Source: Gallionella sp.
Lineage (GTDB): Bacteria; Pseudomonadota; Gammaproteobacteria; Burkholderiales; Gallionellaceae
Direction of reading: 5' to 3'
Length of the DNA: 64,000 nucleotides
Assembly: GCA_003153155.1 (NCBI GenBank)
Contig: PLWV01000021.1
Span: 25,439-89,438 of the forward strand
In this document: piece by piece, positions 16,742 to 26,605 of the stretch
How the letters are laid out: every line of letters starts with the position of its first letter
How positions within the stretch are numbered: position 1 is the stretch's first letter
Notes under the pieces: generated by a model
The model's database searches: none
Told to the model about the DNA's origin: nothing
The model's input: the letters and a program-made list of their open reading frames with translations, nothing else
Translations under genes and position numbers: made by a program

Positions 16742-16830
16742 AACCTAAACCCCCTCTAACTCCCCCTTGTCAGGGGGAGGACGTGAGGCTCCTCCCCTGA
16801 CAAGGGGAGGCTGGGAGGGGTTAGGTTTTT
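16741..16830. repeat. 90-base inverted repeat (CCCTTGTCAGGGG type), copy 1
   Basis: The left arm AAAACCTAAACCCCCTC with CTCCCCCTTGTCAGGGGGAGG pairs with the right arm CCTCCCCTGACAAGGGGAGG followed by GGGGTTAGGTTTT. Each arm also contains its own small hairpin around TTGTC. A second copy lies at 22857-22940. It fills most of the yebC-ruvC gap and may act on transcript stability within the operon. Confidence 0.8.
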
Positions 16831-16869
16831 CCCCTTGTCCCTTTTCCCTTGGCCCTTGCATCTTTAAAA

Positions 16870-17595
16870 TCATTCCTCGATCACCGCCGTCGTATAGACT
16901 TCCTGCACGTCATCCAGATCTTCCAGTGCGTCGATCAGCTTCTGCATCTTCACTGCATCATCGCCGGTGAAGATCACTTCGTTGGCGGGTTTCATGATGA
17001 CTTCGCCGAATTCCGCTTTATAGCCTGCCGCTTCCAAGGCCTGCTTCACATTCACGAAATCATGCGGCGTAGTCGTCACCTCGATGCTGCCGTCGTCATT
17101 GCTGACGATGTCTTCCGCACCGGCATCCAGCGCCACTTCCATCAGGCCGTTCTCGTCCGTGCCGGGGGCGAAGATCATCTGCCCGCAATGCGTGAACAGG
17201 AACGAGACCGAACCATCCGTGCCGAGATTGCCGCCATTCTTGGTGAAGGCATGGCGCACATCGGCGACGGTGCGCGTCTTGTTGTCGGTCATGCAGTCCA
17301 CCATCACCGCCGCGCCGTTGATGCCGTAACCTTCGTAGCGCAACTCCTGATACTCCACGCCATCCAGTTCGCCGCTACCGCGCTTGATGGCGCGCTCGAC
17401 GTTGTCCTTGGGCATATTGTTGGAATACGCCTTGTCCATCGCCAGGCGCAGGCGCGGATTGCCATCCGGGTCGCCGCCGCCCAGCCGTGCCGCCACGGTG
17501 ATTTCCTTGATCAATCGCGTGAAATTTTTACCGCGCTTGGCATCCTGCTTGCCCTTGCGGTGTTGGATGTTCGCCCATTTACTATGCCCTGCCAT
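16870..17595 (-). CDS. yebC: YebC/PmpR family protein
   Basis: The 241-residue protein starts [20 protein letters not shown], the family's invariant N-terminus, and shows [20 protein letters not shown] and [19 protein letters not shown]. YebC proteins were first described as DNA-binding regulators and some are now known to aid ribosomes at proline-rich stretches. It sits upstream of ruvC and ruvA in one direction, a common arrangement. Two in-frame upstream ATGs (17712 and 17628) exist but would add a non-conserved leader. Confidence 0.95.
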   Translation of the reverse strand: MAGHSKWANIQHRKGKQDAKRGKNFTRLIKEITVAARLGGGDPDGNPRLRLAMDKAYSNNMPKDNVERAIKRGSGELDGVEYQELRYEGYGINGAAVMVDCMTDNKTRTVADVRHAFTKNGGNLGTDGSVSFLFTHCGQMIFAPGTDENGLMEVALDAGAEDIVSNDDGSIEVTTTPHDFVNVKQALEAAGYKAEFGEVIMKPANEVIFTGDDAVKMQKLIDALEDLDDVQEVYTTAVIEE

Positions 17596-17684
17596 ACTGT
17601 TCCCCGAAAAAATGTTGCGCGATGGTATCATTTCCACCTGTTTAACCCAATATTTAGACCTCTCCGAGGAAAGGTATAGGCGAG

Positions 17685-18299
17685 ATGAAAACGATTCTGA
17701 TTGCAAATCCAAAAGGCGGTAGCGGCAAAACCACGCTGTCGGTCAACATTGCCGGATTTCTGGCCAATCGCGGTCAGCGCGTGGCCCTGCTCGACCTCGA
17801 TCGCCAACAATCCGCCTCGCTATGGCTCGCCATGCGCCCCGACAATCTCCCTCCGATACGAACACTGGAATCAAAAAAAGAGGAAGCACACCGCAACGAC
17901 TGGCTGGTGATAGATTCACCCGCCGGCCTGCATGGCAAGAACCTTGCCCATGCCCTCAAGCTGGCCAGCAAAATCATCGTGCCCGTCGCCCCGTCTTTAT
18001 TCGATCTGCAAGCCAGCCGTGACTTCCTGCAAATACTGGCCGAAGAAAAGAAAGTGCGCAACAGCAAGTGCCATATCGGCATAGTCGGCATGCGCATGGA
18101 GATGCGTACCAAAGCCGCTTGGGCGCTGGAACATTTTCTCGCCACCCTTGATCTGCCGATACTCGCTTACCTGCGTGAGACACAGGTATATGTGAATGCC
18201 GCCTTTGAGGGGAAATCCCTGTTCGACCTTGCGCCCTACCTCGCCGAGCGCGAGCTCGAACAATGGGCGTTTTTGCAGGACTGGCTGGATAAAGACTGA
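17685..18299 (+). CDS. ParA-family ATPase (orphan)
   Basis: The 204-residue protein has a deviant Walker A ([16 protein letters not shown], about residues 8-23), the A' motif [13 protein letters not shown] and WLVIDSPAG. It is a short, single-domain ParA/MinD-like protein without a DNA-binding N-terminus. No parB or parS is nearby, which points to a cargo-positioning role rather than a plasmid remnant. It is divergent from yebC by about 90 bases and is followed by a membrane protein gene. Confidence 0.87.
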   Translation: MKTILIANPKGGSGKTTLSVNIAGFLANRGQRVALLDLDRQQSASLWLAMRPDNLPPIRTLESKKEEAHRNDWLVIDSPAGLHGKNLAHALKLASKIIVPVAPSLFDLQASRDFLQILAEEKKVRNSKCHIGIVGMRMEMRTKAAWALEHFLATLDLPILAYLRETQVYVNAAFEGKSLFDLAPYLAERELEQWAFLQDWLDKD

Positions 18300-18351
18300 T
18301 TTGCCCGTCCGCAAAATCGGACTCCGTTCACCGGTTATAAAATAACAAACA

Positions 18352-20262
18352 ATGAATCTGACGCTTTCCCTTGCCCGAATGCGGCAACTTGCACCCTTGC
18401 TGCTCGTATTGGTCAGCGCGGTGGTTGTAGTTGCAGCCTATTTGCAGGCATTGAACTTTCCGTTTGTTTTAGACGATATTGCTTACATCAATTGGAATAC
18501 TAAACTGACAGGACTGCACCTGAGCGAACTATGGCGACTCTTTACCGAGCCTTATAACGACTTTTCTGAGTTTCTTCCGCTGCGCGATCTTTCCTACTGG
18601 TTCGACATCACGCTGTTCGGCCTGAACTCAGCCGCGTTCCGGGCGCATAACATCATTCTGTATCTGCTTTGCCTGCCGCTGGTCTATGCCACCACCTTGG
18701 GCTTATGGCGATACTTCCGCCCAGCGGATGCCGCAAGCGCGCCATGGGCAGCGGCTGCAGTCACCGCATTGTTTGCGCTGCATCCTGCGCACGCCGAAGC
18801 CGTGGTTTGGATCAGCGGCCGCAAAGACGTGCTTTCAGCCACGTTCTCGCTGCTTGCGCTGTGGCTCGCCGTGAATGCAAAACGGGAGCAGGGACTTTCC
18901 CCCCGATATGCCGCAGCAGCCTTGCTTGCGCTGCTGGCGGCGATGCTCTCGAAGGCGACGGCCGTTGCGGTGGCGCCGGTTATCGCCATGCTCTGGATCA
19001 TCTTCTGGCGCGATATTCCGGCGCAGCACAGGCGCCGCTCACACCTGCTGTGGCCTCTTGCCAGCCTGTTATTAGCCGTGTGCGTTGCCCTGATCTTTAC
19101 GGCAAGCAGTACGGTGAAGGAGCCGGTTTATTTCGGTGTTGAAGCGGTCACCCGATTGTTAGCCATACTGGGATGGCTGGCTCGTCTTGCCGTCAGCCCG
19201 GGAAGCCGTCATTTGTATTACCCGGTATTCGAAGATACATACCTTCCATTCAGGGTCGCACTCGGGGTAGCGGTTCTGGCAGCGGCCGCAGCCGGTGGAG
19301 TGATGATCCTGCGCAGACGCTCTCTGGAGGGATTTGCTCTGGTCATTTTTTTGCTGCTGTGCATGCCTTACACTCAGTTGATTCCTTACGTTACGGATTC
19401 GCTCGTATCAGACCGTTTTTTGGCGCTTGCGGTGTGGCCGGCCATGCTGTTGGTTGTCGCACTATCATGGCGTTTGAACCCCGTTCCCCGCACTGCACTA
19501 TTAATTGTCATCGCGCTGGCATGGGTCTTCCAGACCGTCGAGCGGCCCCGCGACTGGCGCAGTTTCGAAGCACTGGTAGACGCGGATTTGCGCGCATATC
19601 CCGGATACTATATGCCTGCTGTATTTAAAATCTCCAGTTTCCAGTTACCACGCGGGCAGTATCGCGATGCGGAAAACTTGGCCAGTAGCATAACAACCCC
19701 AGAGATTCGCGATGCCATGATTCGGATGATCAAGATCCATCATGGCGGGGATGCCGATGCTGCCACTACTGGCAAGCTCCAGGAAGCAATGGCTATGCTC
19801 TGGATGCTGGGACATGACCTTAAGCAATTCCCTGTTCAAGCCAGGTGGAATCAGCCATTAAACAATCTCTGGATAAAAATGCCAACGTTTCTTGCAATTG
19901 AATGGGGGTATCTGGCCGCACGTTTTCCTGATGATGTGTCGGTGCGCTACAACGCCGGATTATGGATGTTGGATGCGCATAGATACGATGACGCAGTAGC
20001 TTATTTGCGCCCAGCCACGGAGTCGCAGCGCCTCCCGGGAACCGTGCGCGGGATAGCCTTCGATGGCCTCGGTCTTGCCTTGATGAATTCCGGACATATT
20101 GCCGAAGCGGAAGCACCACTACGCGCCGCATTGGAACAGACGCCGCCGGATTTGCGCGCATATTGCTCGCTCACAGAGGTGTATAAGCAGAGCGGTCGAT
20201 TCGAGGAAGCCGCGCGCGCTGCGGCTAACTGCCCAGGCGGGCTCAGCGTGCCGCGATATTGA
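18352..20262 (+). CDS. Polytopic membrane protein with C-terminal TPR (TMTC/PMT-like glycosyltransferase superfamily)
   Basis: The 636-residue protein has about ten membrane spans and the loop text FPFVLDDIAYINWN (about 36-49, with the acidic DD expected of GT-C enzymes), PLRDLSYWFD and LHPAHAEAVVWISGRKDVLS (about 143-162). That text is typical of bacterial relatives of TMTC O-mannosyltransferases. The last 200 residues hold TPR-like helices (FDGLGLALMNSGHIAEAEAP, LTEVYKQSGRFEEAAR). It probably moves sugar from a lipid donor to a periplasmic acceptor. The acceptor is unknown. Its 3' end overlaps rquA, on the other strand, by 20 bases. Confidence 0.75.
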   Translation: MNLTLSLARMRQLAPLLLVLVSAVVVVAAYLQALNFPFVLDDIAYINWNTKLTGLHLSELWRLFTEPYNDFSEFLPLRDLSYWFDITLFGLNSAAFRAHNIILYLLCLPLVYATTLGLWRYFRPADAASAPWAAAAVTALFALHPAHAEAVVWISGRKDVLSATFSLLALWLAVNAKREQGLSPRYAAAALLALLAAMLSKATAVAVAPVIAMLWIIFWRDIPAQHRRRSHLLWPLASLLLAVCVALIFTASSTVKEPVYFGVEAVTRLLAILGWLARLAVSPGSRHLYYPVFEDTYLPFRVALGVAVLAAAAAGGVMILRRRSLEGFALVIFLLLCMPYTQLIPYVTDSLVSDRFLALAVWPAMLLVVALSWRLNPVPRTALLIVIALAWVFQTVERPRDWRSFEALVDADLRAYPGYYMPAVFKISSFQLPRGQYRDAENLASSITTPEIRDAMIRMIKIHHGGDADAATTGKLQEAMAMLWMLGHDLKQFPVQARWNQPLNNLWIKMPTFLAIEWGYLAARFPDDVSVRYNAGLWMLDAHRYDDAVAYLRPATESQRLPGTVRGIAFDGLGLALMNSGHIAEAEAPLRAALEQTPPDLRAYCSLTEVYKQSGRFEEAARAAANCPGGLSVPRY

Positions 20263-20965
20263 AACGCATGATGCGGTAAAAATCCGCAAAGCAATGTTCA
20301 ACGCCGGGTTCACCATTCAATGCTTTGCTGTTCTGCCTGAGCGCGTCGTTTAATTTTTCTGTCACGTCTTCCTGCCAAAATCCCGGCAGGAAAGGTTCGA
20401 GATGTCCAAGCAGCCAACGGAATGGCACGAAGCGATACAGCCAGTGCTGTTGCGGGGTTGCGGCATATTCTGTAATCAGCACCGAGCCGCCCGGACGCAC
20501 CACGCGCGCGATTTCGGCGTAAGCTTTATGCCGCGCTGAGGTGGGCATTTCGTGGAATAAAAAGAAGACGATGACCTGATCGAATGCGTCGTTGCGATAG
20601 GCCAGGCATTCTGCGTTCATGCGCGCCAAATGGCAGCGCTCCGTGTAGTGTAGCGTCTTGCGCCGCGCCAATTGCAATTGGCCGGTGGCGATGTCGCACA
20701 AGTGAATTTCATTGCGGGCGCCGGACAGCAGCAACGGCGTGAGTTTTCCGTACACGCAGGTCAGTTGCAGTAGCTTCGCGTCCGGCCTGGTCTCGACTTG
20801 TGCCAGTGTCTTTTTCAGCAGCCGGTCGTATTGACCGAACAGAATGGCGTTGATGACGGGTTGATGATCGAAGAACCAGATGCCCCAGCGCCACAGATAC
20901 GCCCACCAGTAATAGCGCGCGAGATACTCGGGCACCCCGTCGAGAAATTTTTTGTATAGGCGCAT
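20243..20965 (-). CDS. rquA: Rhodoquinone biosynthesis protein RquA
   Basis: The 240-residue protein resembles RquA, which converts ubiquinone to rhodoquinone by placing an amino group on the ring. Similar features are VPEYLARYYWWAYLWRWG near the start, LILWG-like INAILFGQYDRLL, LLQLTCVYGKLTPLLL where methyltransferases have GxGxG, VFFLFHEMPTSARHKAYAEI and VRPGGSVLITEY. The replaced glycine motif (TCVYGKL) is characteristic of RquA compared with ordinary SAM methyltransferases. Rhodoquinone lets a cell run fumarate reduction when oxygen is low. The gene stands alone and converges on the TMTC-like gene. Confidence 0.8.
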   Translation of the reverse strand: MRLYKKFLDGVPEYLARYYWWAYLWRWGIWFFDHQPVINAILFGQYDRLLKKTLAQVETRPDAKLLQLTCVYGKLTPLLLSGARNEIHLCDIATGQLQLARRKTLHYTERCHLARMNAECLAYRNDAFDQVIVFFLFHEMPTSARHKAYAEIARVVRPGGSVLITEYAATPQQHWLYRFVPFRWLLGHLEPFLPGFWQEDVTEKLNDALRQNSKALNGEPGVEHCFADFYRIMRFNIAAR

Positions 20966-21006
20966 GCCAGCACGTAAATCGGGGGGTGATTGATTAAAGG
21001 GAACTT

Positions 21007-21636
21007 CTAAAAGTTTTCCTTTCTCTTGTTTTTCTCTATCGCCGTTCTAAGGTTATTCATGCACGCGGACAGCTTGCCGACTTCGTTCTGGTCTAGCCGC
21101 TTATCGAATTGAAATACGTCATCCGGACCATCCTCATTTCTATTAAGCCCGACCTTGAAGCTTTCCTGAGATATCGCGACTAACAAATCCATGGTGCTGG
21201 CGAATTCCGCTGATGCCATATAGGCGTCGTTGTGCGACGATTCGCCGTTTTTATAAATCAGCGGTTCCTTTCCCGAATCGGGTTTGATCCAGGCCTTCCA
21301 TATCTTTCCGATGTTTGCATAGGTGATCTTGCCGTCCTGTAACAGAGGAACACCTTCCTTCACGTTTACTTTTCTGGCGACCACTTTGATCACCCCGAAG
21401 GTAGCCCCCGTTCCCTTCATGAACACAGTGATCAACACGTTGAGCCACAAGTCGTCCTTGATCTCCCCGGTTATTCTCAACCCGCAACCCATTTGCCGGC
21501 CATCACCGAAATAATCGACCACCGCCAGGTTCTGGTTCAAGGGGATTATCGGAGGATGGGGAACTACCGGAGGGGAAGTGTCGGCAAATGCATGGGCGGA
21601 TAACAGCGCCCCAAAGAGAAAACCTGAATATTTCAT
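21007..21636 (-). CDS. Hypothetical secreted protein
   Basis: The 209-residue protein has a signal peptide (MKYSGFLFGALLSAHAFA^DT) and a Pro-rich start (SPPVVPHPPIIPLNQN). The rest has a mixed beta pattern (LAVVDYFGDGRQMGCGLRI; ITVFMKGTGATFGVIKVVA) and a charged C-terminus. I do not recognise it. The ATG at 21636 follows AAGGGAGGG and is better than the one at 21654. Confidence 0.65.
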   Translation of the reverse strand: MKYSGFLFGALLSAHAFADTSPPVVPHPPIIPLNQNLAVVDYFGDGRQMGCGLRITGEIKDDLWLNVLITVFMKGTGATFGVIKVVARKVNVKEGVPLLQDGKITYANIGKIWKAWIKPDSGKEPLIYKNGESSHNDAYMASAEFASTMDLLVAISQESFKVGLNRNEDGPDDVFQFDKRLDQNEVGKLSACMNNLRTAIEKNKRKENF

Positions 21637-21739
21637 ATACCCTCCCTTCTGCAACGACCGTAATCGAGTGCTTTATTCGTGATGGGCAAAGGTTAACATA
21701 ATTGGAACGCGGGCAAGATGTTTGTGCTCCCGGAGTTTT

Positions 21740-22831
21740 TTATACGTTGAAGCGGAAGTGCATGACATCGCCGTCCCGCACGATATATTCCTTGCCTTCC
21801 ACACGCATCTTGCCGGCATCCTTCGCGCCCTGTTCGCCTTTGTATTTCATGAAGTCTTCAAAGGCAATCACTTCGGCGCGAATAAAACCGCGCTCGAAGT
21901 CGTTGTGGATCACGCCCGCCGCTTGCGGAGCGGTGTCGCCTTTGTGGATGGTCCAGGCCCGCACTTCTTTCACGCCGGCGGTGAAGTAAGTTTGCAGTCC
22001 GAGCAGGTTGTAGCCGGTGCGGATCAGACGATTCAGGCCGGGTTCGGCTAAACCCGCATCAGCAAGAAATTCTTTTTTGTCTTCATCGGACAGTTCGGCA
22101 ATCTCCACTTCCAGCGCGGCGCAAATCGGCACCACTGGCGCGCCTTCCTTGTTGGCGAATTCTTCCAGGCGGGTCAGTAGCGGGTTGTTGCTGAAGCCAC
22201 CCTCCGCGACATTGGCGACATACATGGCGGGCTTGATGGTGAGCAGGCACAGCGGCTGGAGCAGCGCGCGTTGTTCGGCATCCAGCTTCAGCACACGCGC
22301 CGGTTTTCCCTGGTCGAGATGCGCGGCGACTTGCTCCAGTAACATGCCCAATTTGGCGGCTTCCTTGTCGCCGGATCGCGATTGCTTGCTGTTGCGCTGC
22401 TGGGCTTTTTCCACGGTGGCGAGGTCGGCCAGCGCAAGCTCGGTGTTGATGGTTTCGATGTCGGAAATCGGGTCGACTTTGCCCGCGACGTGAATCACGT
22501 TGTCGTCCTCGAAACAGCGCACCACGTTCAGAATACCATCCGTCTCGCGGATGTTGGCGAGGAACTGGTTGCCCAGCCCTTCGCCCTTGGACGCGCCCGC
22601 GACCAAGCCGGCGATGTCGACGAATTCGGTGATCGCATGTTGCATACGCTGCGGCTTGACGATCTCCGCCAGCGCCGCCATGCGCGCATCCGGCACTTCG
22701 ACGATACCGACGTTCGGTTCGATGGTGCAGAAGGGATAATTTTCCGCCGCGATACCCGCCTTGGTCAGCGCATTGAACAAGGTGGATTTGCCCACGTTAG
22801 GCAGACCGACGATTCCGCATTTCAAACTCAT
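21740..22831 (-). CDS. ychF: Ribosome-associated GTPase/ATPase YchF
   Basis: YchF is an Obg-family P-loop protein that prefers ATP and binds ribosomes. The 363-residue protein is full length: [20 protein letters not shown] (G1), then [14 protein letters not shown] [14 protein letters not shown] (G2), [17 protein letters not shown] (G3) and the C-terminal TGS domain ([20 protein letters not shown]). It is downstream of pth in the same direction, separated by a 90-base inverted repeat. Confidence 0.97.
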   Translation of the reverse strand: MSLKCGIVGLPNVGKSTLFNALTKAGIAAENYPFCTIEPNVGIVEVPDARMAALAEIVKPQRMQHAITEFVDIAGLVAGASKGEGLGNQFLANIRETDGILNVVRCFEDDNVIHVAGKVDPISDIETINTELALADLATVEKAQQRNSKQSRSGDKEAAKLGMLLEQVAAHLDQGKPARVLKLDAEQRALLQPLCLLTIKPAMYVANVAEGGFSNNPLLTRLEEFANKEGAPVVPICAALEVEIAELSDEDKKEFLADAGLAEPGLNRLIRTGYNLLGLQTYFTAGVKEVRAWTIHKGDTAPQAAGVIHNDFERGFIRAEVIAFEDFMKYKGEQGAKDAGKMRVEGKEYIVRDGDVMHFRFNV

Positions 22832-22856
22832 TGCATTTCCTTTTTAATAACTGCGA

Positions 22857-22940
22857 CCCCAAACCCCTCCCGGCCTCCCCTTGTCAGGGGAGGAGTCCAT
22901 GCTCTCCCCCTGATAAGGGGGAGCTGGAGGGGGTTTGGGT
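22857..22940. repeat. Inverted repeat (CCCTTGTCAGGGG type), copy 2
   Basis: CCCCAAACCCCTCCCGG with CCTCCCCTTGTCAGGGGAGG on the left pairs with CTCCCCCTGATAAGGGGGAG and GGGGGTTTGGG on the right. It is the same family as 16741-16830 and fills the pth-ychF gap exactly, ending at the pth stop codon. Confidence 0.8.
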
Positions 22941-23525
22941 TTACGCACTATGCAGCTTCAACATCGCTGCTTCGGTTTTTCCTTCGATGACCAGATGCGC
23001 GATGTTTTGCGCTTGCTGCATGGCCTCGTCTATCAGTTCGCGTTCTTCGCGTCGCGGATCATGCAACACGTAGTCGGTCACTTCAGCCCGGTCGCCGGGA
23101 TGGCCGATGCCGAGGCGCAGCCGCCAAAAATCCTTGCTGCCGAGATGCGCGATAATGTCTTTCAGCCCGTTGTGCCCGCCGTGCCCGCCGCCCATTTTCA
23201 GGCGCGCCACACCCGGCGACAGATCCAGTTCGTCATGCACGACCAGCATTTCCGCCGGAGCGATCTTGTAGAACTGCGCCAGCGCGCCGACGGCCCGGCC
23301 GCTGACATTCATGAAGGTTTGCGGTTTGAGCAGCAACACTTCATGTCCATGCAACTGACCGCGCGCAGTCAAGCCGTGAAACCTGGTCTCGCTCCTGAAG
23401 CTCAGCTTTTGCAGGCGCGCGAGCTCGTCCACCCACCGGAAGCCGACGTTATGCCGGGTGGTTTCGTATTCGCGTCCGGGGTTGCCCAGACCAACTATCA
23501 AACGTATTGCAGTCATTCCATTCAT
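22941..23525 (-). CDS. pth: Peptidyl-tRNA hydrolase
   Basis: Pth frees tRNA from peptidyl-tRNA released by stalled ribosomes. The 194-residue protein has [21 protein letters not shown] with the catalytic His, [16 protein letters not shown] with the Asn, and [11 protein letters not shown] with the Asp. The start is either the first ATG (23525) or the third (23516, MTAIRLIVG), which fits homologues better. A miniature inverted-repeat element ends 11 bases upstream, and its terminal repeat carries AGAGGTG, which may serve as ribosome site. Confidence 0.96.
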   Translation of the reverse strand: MNGMTAIRLIVGLGNPGREYETTRHNVGFRWVDELARLQKLSFRSETRFHGLTARGQLHGHEVLLLKPQTFMNVSGRAVGALAQFYKIAPAEMLVVHDELDLSPGVARLKMGGGHGGHNGLKDIIAHLGSKDFWRLRLGIGHPGDRAEVTDYVLHDPRREERELIDEAMQQAQNIAHLVIEGKTEAAMLKLHSA

Positions 23526-23535
23526 AGCGCCTAAA

Positions 23536-23736
23536 TGGCACCTCTATAAATTCAAAATCCTGATGAAACAACTAGCCATTCCACTAGGCCGCCAAAATAC
23601 AGCAGCCAAGTGGCTGGTTATAAGTGAGACAAGGCGCGAAAGAAATTTTAGTGCGCAGCATATGATTTATATGTAAGCGATAAAATTTCTTGAGCAACAC
23701 CGTATCACGACGGAGTTTGGATTTATAGAGGCGCCA
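23536..23736. mobile_element. Miniature inverted-repeat element (201 bp) between rplY and pth
   Basis: The ends are TGGCACCTCTATAAATTCAA and, reversed, TGGCGCCTCTATAAATCCAA. It contains a hairpin repeat (23568-23622, basal CCACT/AGTGG). Its interior from about 23630 to 23700 matches the element at 10515-10723 in reverse complement (shared text around GCGCAGCATATG and AAAATTTCTTG). No coding capacity is seen. It lies between the rplY terminator and the pth start. Confidence 0.8.
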
Positions 23737-23738
23737 TG

Positions 23739-23773
23739 AAAAAACCCGCCACAGCTTTCGATATGGCGGGTTT
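23739..23773 (-). terminator. Rho-independent terminator after rplY
   Basis: On the minus strand, AAACCCGCCA and TGGCGGGTTT form a ten-pair stem around a 12-base loop, followed by a T run. It ends the prs-rplY transcript just before the miniature element. Confidence 0.88.
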
Positions 23774-23793
23774 GATTTACTTGGCTTGCTTGG

Positions 23794-24516
23794 TTACTTG
23801 GCTTTTTTGGCGGCAGGAGCGGCAGGGGCTGCAGCAGCAGGGGTAGCTCCTGCCGTTTTAGCAACGCCTGCAGCCGCCGCAGGAGCTGATGCCGCAGAAG
23901 CAGCTGCGGCGGCCTCTGCCTCGGCAGTCACTTCAGCTTCCATCATGCCACGCGGCACTTGCACGGTAGCCACCACCGCTTTAGCGGCATGCGCCCCGTG
24001 TGCAGCAGCTTCCACGCCTTTGGGCAACTTCAGGTCGGCCACGTGGATGGAATGGCCCAGTGCCAGATGAGCCAAGTCCACTTCGATGAAGACTGGCAGA
24101 TCTTTGGGCAAACAAGTGATGTCCAGATCGGTCATCACGTGGCTGATCTTGCCGCCACCGTCCTTCACACCCGGCGAGATGTCGGCATTCAAGAAATGCA
24201 GCGGCACTTTGATATGCATCTTTTTGTTCGCGTCCACGCGCTGGAAGTCGATGTGTTGCACTTGCTGGCGGAACGGGTGCATCACGAAATCGCGCAACAG
24301 CACGGGCTCTTTTTTGCCATCCAGATTCAACGTCAATATGGAAGCATGGAACGCTTCCGCGCGCAGCTTGTAATACAGCTCATTGTGATCGATGTCGATC
24401 AGGTTCACGTCGCCCGCGCCATACACAACACCTGGCACGCGGCCGGTGTTACGCAGACGGCGGCTCGCACCCGTGCCTTGCGCCTTACGATTTGTTGCAT
24501 TGATCTCAATTGCCAT
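23794..24516 (-). CDS. rplY: 50S ribosomal protein L25/general stress protein Ctc
   Basis: The protein binds 5S rRNA. The 240-residue, long TL5/CTC-type form has the L25 domain (about 1-95; [20 protein letters not shown], then [15 protein letters not shown]), the beta domain (about 96-190; [30 protein letters not shown]) and an Ala-rich, low-complexity tail (about 195-240). The start at 24516 ([11 protein letters not shown]) follows GAGAAGTGAA; an upstream ATG at 24564 would add unrelated residues. prs lies 100 bases upstream. Confidence 0.95.
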   Translation of the reverse strand: MAIEINATNRKAQGTGASRRLRNTGRVPGVVYGAGDVNLIDIDHNELYYKLRAEAFHASILTLNLDGKKEPVLLRDFVMHPFRQQVQHIDFQRVDANKKMHIKVPLHFLNADISPGVKDGGGKISHVMTDLDITCLPKDLPVFIEVDLAHLALGHSIHVADLKLPKGVEAAAHGAHAAKAVVATVQVPRGMMEAEVTAEAEAAAAASAASAPAAAAGVAKTAGATPAAAAPAAPAAKKAK

Positions 24517-24618
24517 TTCACTTCTCCAAAAAACAGAATCGCCCGCGACCAGACGATTCAACATTTGCGGTAGCCAACATGGCTACCGCTAAAAACTTAC
24601 TCAGTGAAGGCTATTTAC

Positions 24619-25569
24619 TTATTCAGTAAATAGGGAGCTCACCGACTCTTCACTATTGATGCGTCGTATCGTTTCCGCCAGCAATTCAGCCGTGCTCAAT
24701 TGACGGATGCGCTTGCAGTTGCGTGCTGCCTCGTTCAACGGGATGGTGTCGGTGATCACCAACTCATCCATCGCGGAATTCTCGATGCGCTCGATTGCCG
24801 TGCCGGACAGCACCGCATGGGTACAGTAGGCCAATATGCGCGTCGCGCCCTTTTCCTTTAACGCGTTGGCGGCTTCGCACAACGTGTTGGCGGTATCCAC
24901 CATGTCATCCATGATCAGACAAGTGCGTCCCGCCACCTCGCCGATGATATTCATCACCTTCGCCACGTTCGGCTTGGGACGGCGCTTGTCAATGATCGCC
25001 AGGTCCGCATCCAGTTGCTTCGCCAGCGCTCGGGCACGTACCACACCGCCCACGTCCGGCGATACCACGATCAGATCCGGGTAATTGTGCTTCCACACGT
25101 CGGATAGCAAGATCGGGCTGGCGTAAATGTTGTCCACCGGAATATCGAAGAAGCCCTGAATCTGGTCGGAGTGCAGATCCATGGTCAACAGACGATCCAC
25201 GCCGGCACTGCTCAACATATCTGCCACCAGTTTGGCGGTTATTGCGACCCGCGCCGAGCGCAAGCGGCGATCCTGGCGAGCGTAGCCGAAATACGGCATC
25301 GCCGCGGTGATACGTCCCGCAGAAGCGCGTTTCAACGCATCTACCATCACCAATACTTCCATCAGGTTGTCATTGGTTGGCGCGCAAGTGGATTGCAGCA
25401 CGAACACATCCCGACCACGCACATTCTCAAGAATTTCCACCATCACCTCACCGTCGGAGAAACGCCCCACCTTGGCTCTACCGAGATGCAGGTGAAGATG
25501 CCGAGCGACCGCTTCAGCGAGCTTAGGATTGGCATTGCCGGTGAACACCATCAAGCTGTCATAGGACAC
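24619..25569 (-). CDS. prs: Ribose-phosphate pyrophosphokinase
   Basis: Prs makes PRPP from ribose 5-phosphate and ATP for nucleotide, His and Trp synthesis. The 316-residue protein has [17 protein letters not shown], the flexible loop [10 protein letters not shown], the Mg site [17 protein letters not shown] and the PRPP loop [14 protein letters not shown]. It is full length. It lies between tRNA-Gln and rplY in the order usual for betaproteobacteria. Confidence 0.97.
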   Translation of the reverse strand: MSYDSLMVFTGNANPKLAEAVARHLHLHLGRAKVGRFSDGEVMVEILENVRGRDVFVLQSTCAPTNDNLMEVLVMVDALKRASAGRITAAMPYFGYARQDRRLRSARVAITAKLVADMLSSAGVDRLLTMDLHSDQIQGFFDIPVDNIYASPILLSDVWKHNYPDLIVVSPDVGGVVRARALAKQLDADLAIIDKRRPKPNVAKVMNIIGEVAGRTCLIMDDMVDTANTLCEAANALKEKGATRILAYCTHAVLSGTAIERIENSAMDELVITDTIPLNEAARNCKRIRQLSTAELLAETIRRINSEESVSSLFTE

Positions 25570-25617
25570 GTGCGACCCCTTAAAGAATCAAAACACCAAG
25601 GCACACGCCCTGAGATT

Positions 25618-25692
25618 TGGCTGGGGAGGTAGGGATCGAACCTACGAATGCTGGGATCAAAACCCAGTGCCTTACCACTTGGCGACTCCCCA
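25618..25692 (-). tRNA. tRNA-Gln (UUG)
   Basis: The minus strand folds into a cloverleaf. The acceptor arm is TGGGGAG/CTCCCCA with discriminator G and encoded CCA. The anticodon stem CTGGG/CCCAG surrounds the loop TTTTGAT with anticodon TTG. The T loop is GTTCGATCC. The total is 75 bases with CCA. Its place between ispE and prs is conserved in this group. Confidence 0.97.
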
Positions 25693-25747
25693 ATAACCTA
25701 CAGCAACCACTAACAACTTACTATTCGTACGTTGGTAAGCAATCGCC

Positions 25748-26605
25748 TTACTCAAGCACCCAATCATGCAACGGATGCTTTGCTAAACCTTGCGCCACCA
25801 CACCGCGCATCCCGTGCGGCAACTGTTCCATTATTGCTTCGGCTTGGCTGCGATTGGCAAACTCGGCGAACACACATGCGCCAGACCCGGTTATCATCGC
25901 TTTGCCGAATTTATTGAGACTAGCTATATAGCGCCCCACTTCCGGGTAGAGATTGCACACCACAGATTGCAGATCGTTGCGAAGTTGCCGCTCCCAGAAT
26001 TGCCGTTTCGAGAGGGCGCGCATTGTGATGGAAACCGCATCCCGTGTCAATTCAGGATGCGCAAAAATCTGTGCGGTAGGCACCTGTACCGGCGGAAACA
26101 GCACCACGTACCACGCCTCCACCAGGGGATAAGCTTGCAACTCTTCGCCCACCCCCTCGGCGAACGCGTTCTCGCCGAACACGAACACAGGCACATCCGC
26201 GCCCAAACGCAAGCCTAGTTGCATCAAGCGTGTGCGTGACAAACCCAATGACCACAAGCGATTCAGCGCAATCAGAGTGGTCGCCGCGTCCGAACTGCCG
26301 CCACCCAAACCGCCGCCCATCGGGATGCGCTTTTCCACCGCGATGTCCACGCCCAATCTGCACCCGGTCTCGCTTTGCAACAGACGCGCCGCGCGCACGC
26401 ATAAATCCTGATCCTCCGCCACGCCCTCAATAGCATTGGTACGCCGCACCACGCCGTCTTCGCGCAAGCTGAAGTGCAGCGTGTCATGCAGGTCAATGAA
26501 GCGGAACAGGGTTTGCAGCAGGTGATAGCCGTCCGGCCTGCGTCCGACGACATGGAGGAACAAATTTAATTTTGCCGGTGCGGGGCAGGTGAGTTTAAGG
26601 GGCAT
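25748..26605 (-). CDS. ispE: 4-diphosphocytidyl-2-C-methyl-D-erythritol kinase
   Basis: IspE is the fourth enzyme of the MEP isoprenoid pathway. The 285-residue GHMP kinase has CPAPAKLNLFLHVVGRRPDG at the start, the ATP loop PMGGGLGGGSSDAAT, LGADVPVFVFG and the C-terminal TGSGACVFAEF. The start codon at 26603-26605 lies inside the terminal inverted repeat of a miniature element, which therefore supplies the start context (CTAAAG before ATG). The frame is open further upstream through the element, but that part would not be native IspE. Confidence 0.95.
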   Translation of the reverse strand: MPLKLTCPAPAKLNLFLHVVGRRPDGYHLLQTLFRFIDLHDTLHFSLREDGVVRRTNAIEGVAEDQDLCVRAARLLQSETGCRLGVDIAVEKRIPMGGGLGGGSSDAATTLIALNRLWSLGLSRTRLMQLGLRLGADVPVFVFGENAFAEGVGEELQAYPLVEAWYVVLFPPVQVPTAQIFAHPELTRDAVSITMRALSKRQFWERQLRNDLQSVVCNLYPEVGRYIASLNKFGKAMITGSGACVFAEFANRSQAEAIMEQLPHGMRGVVAQGLAKHPLHDWVLE

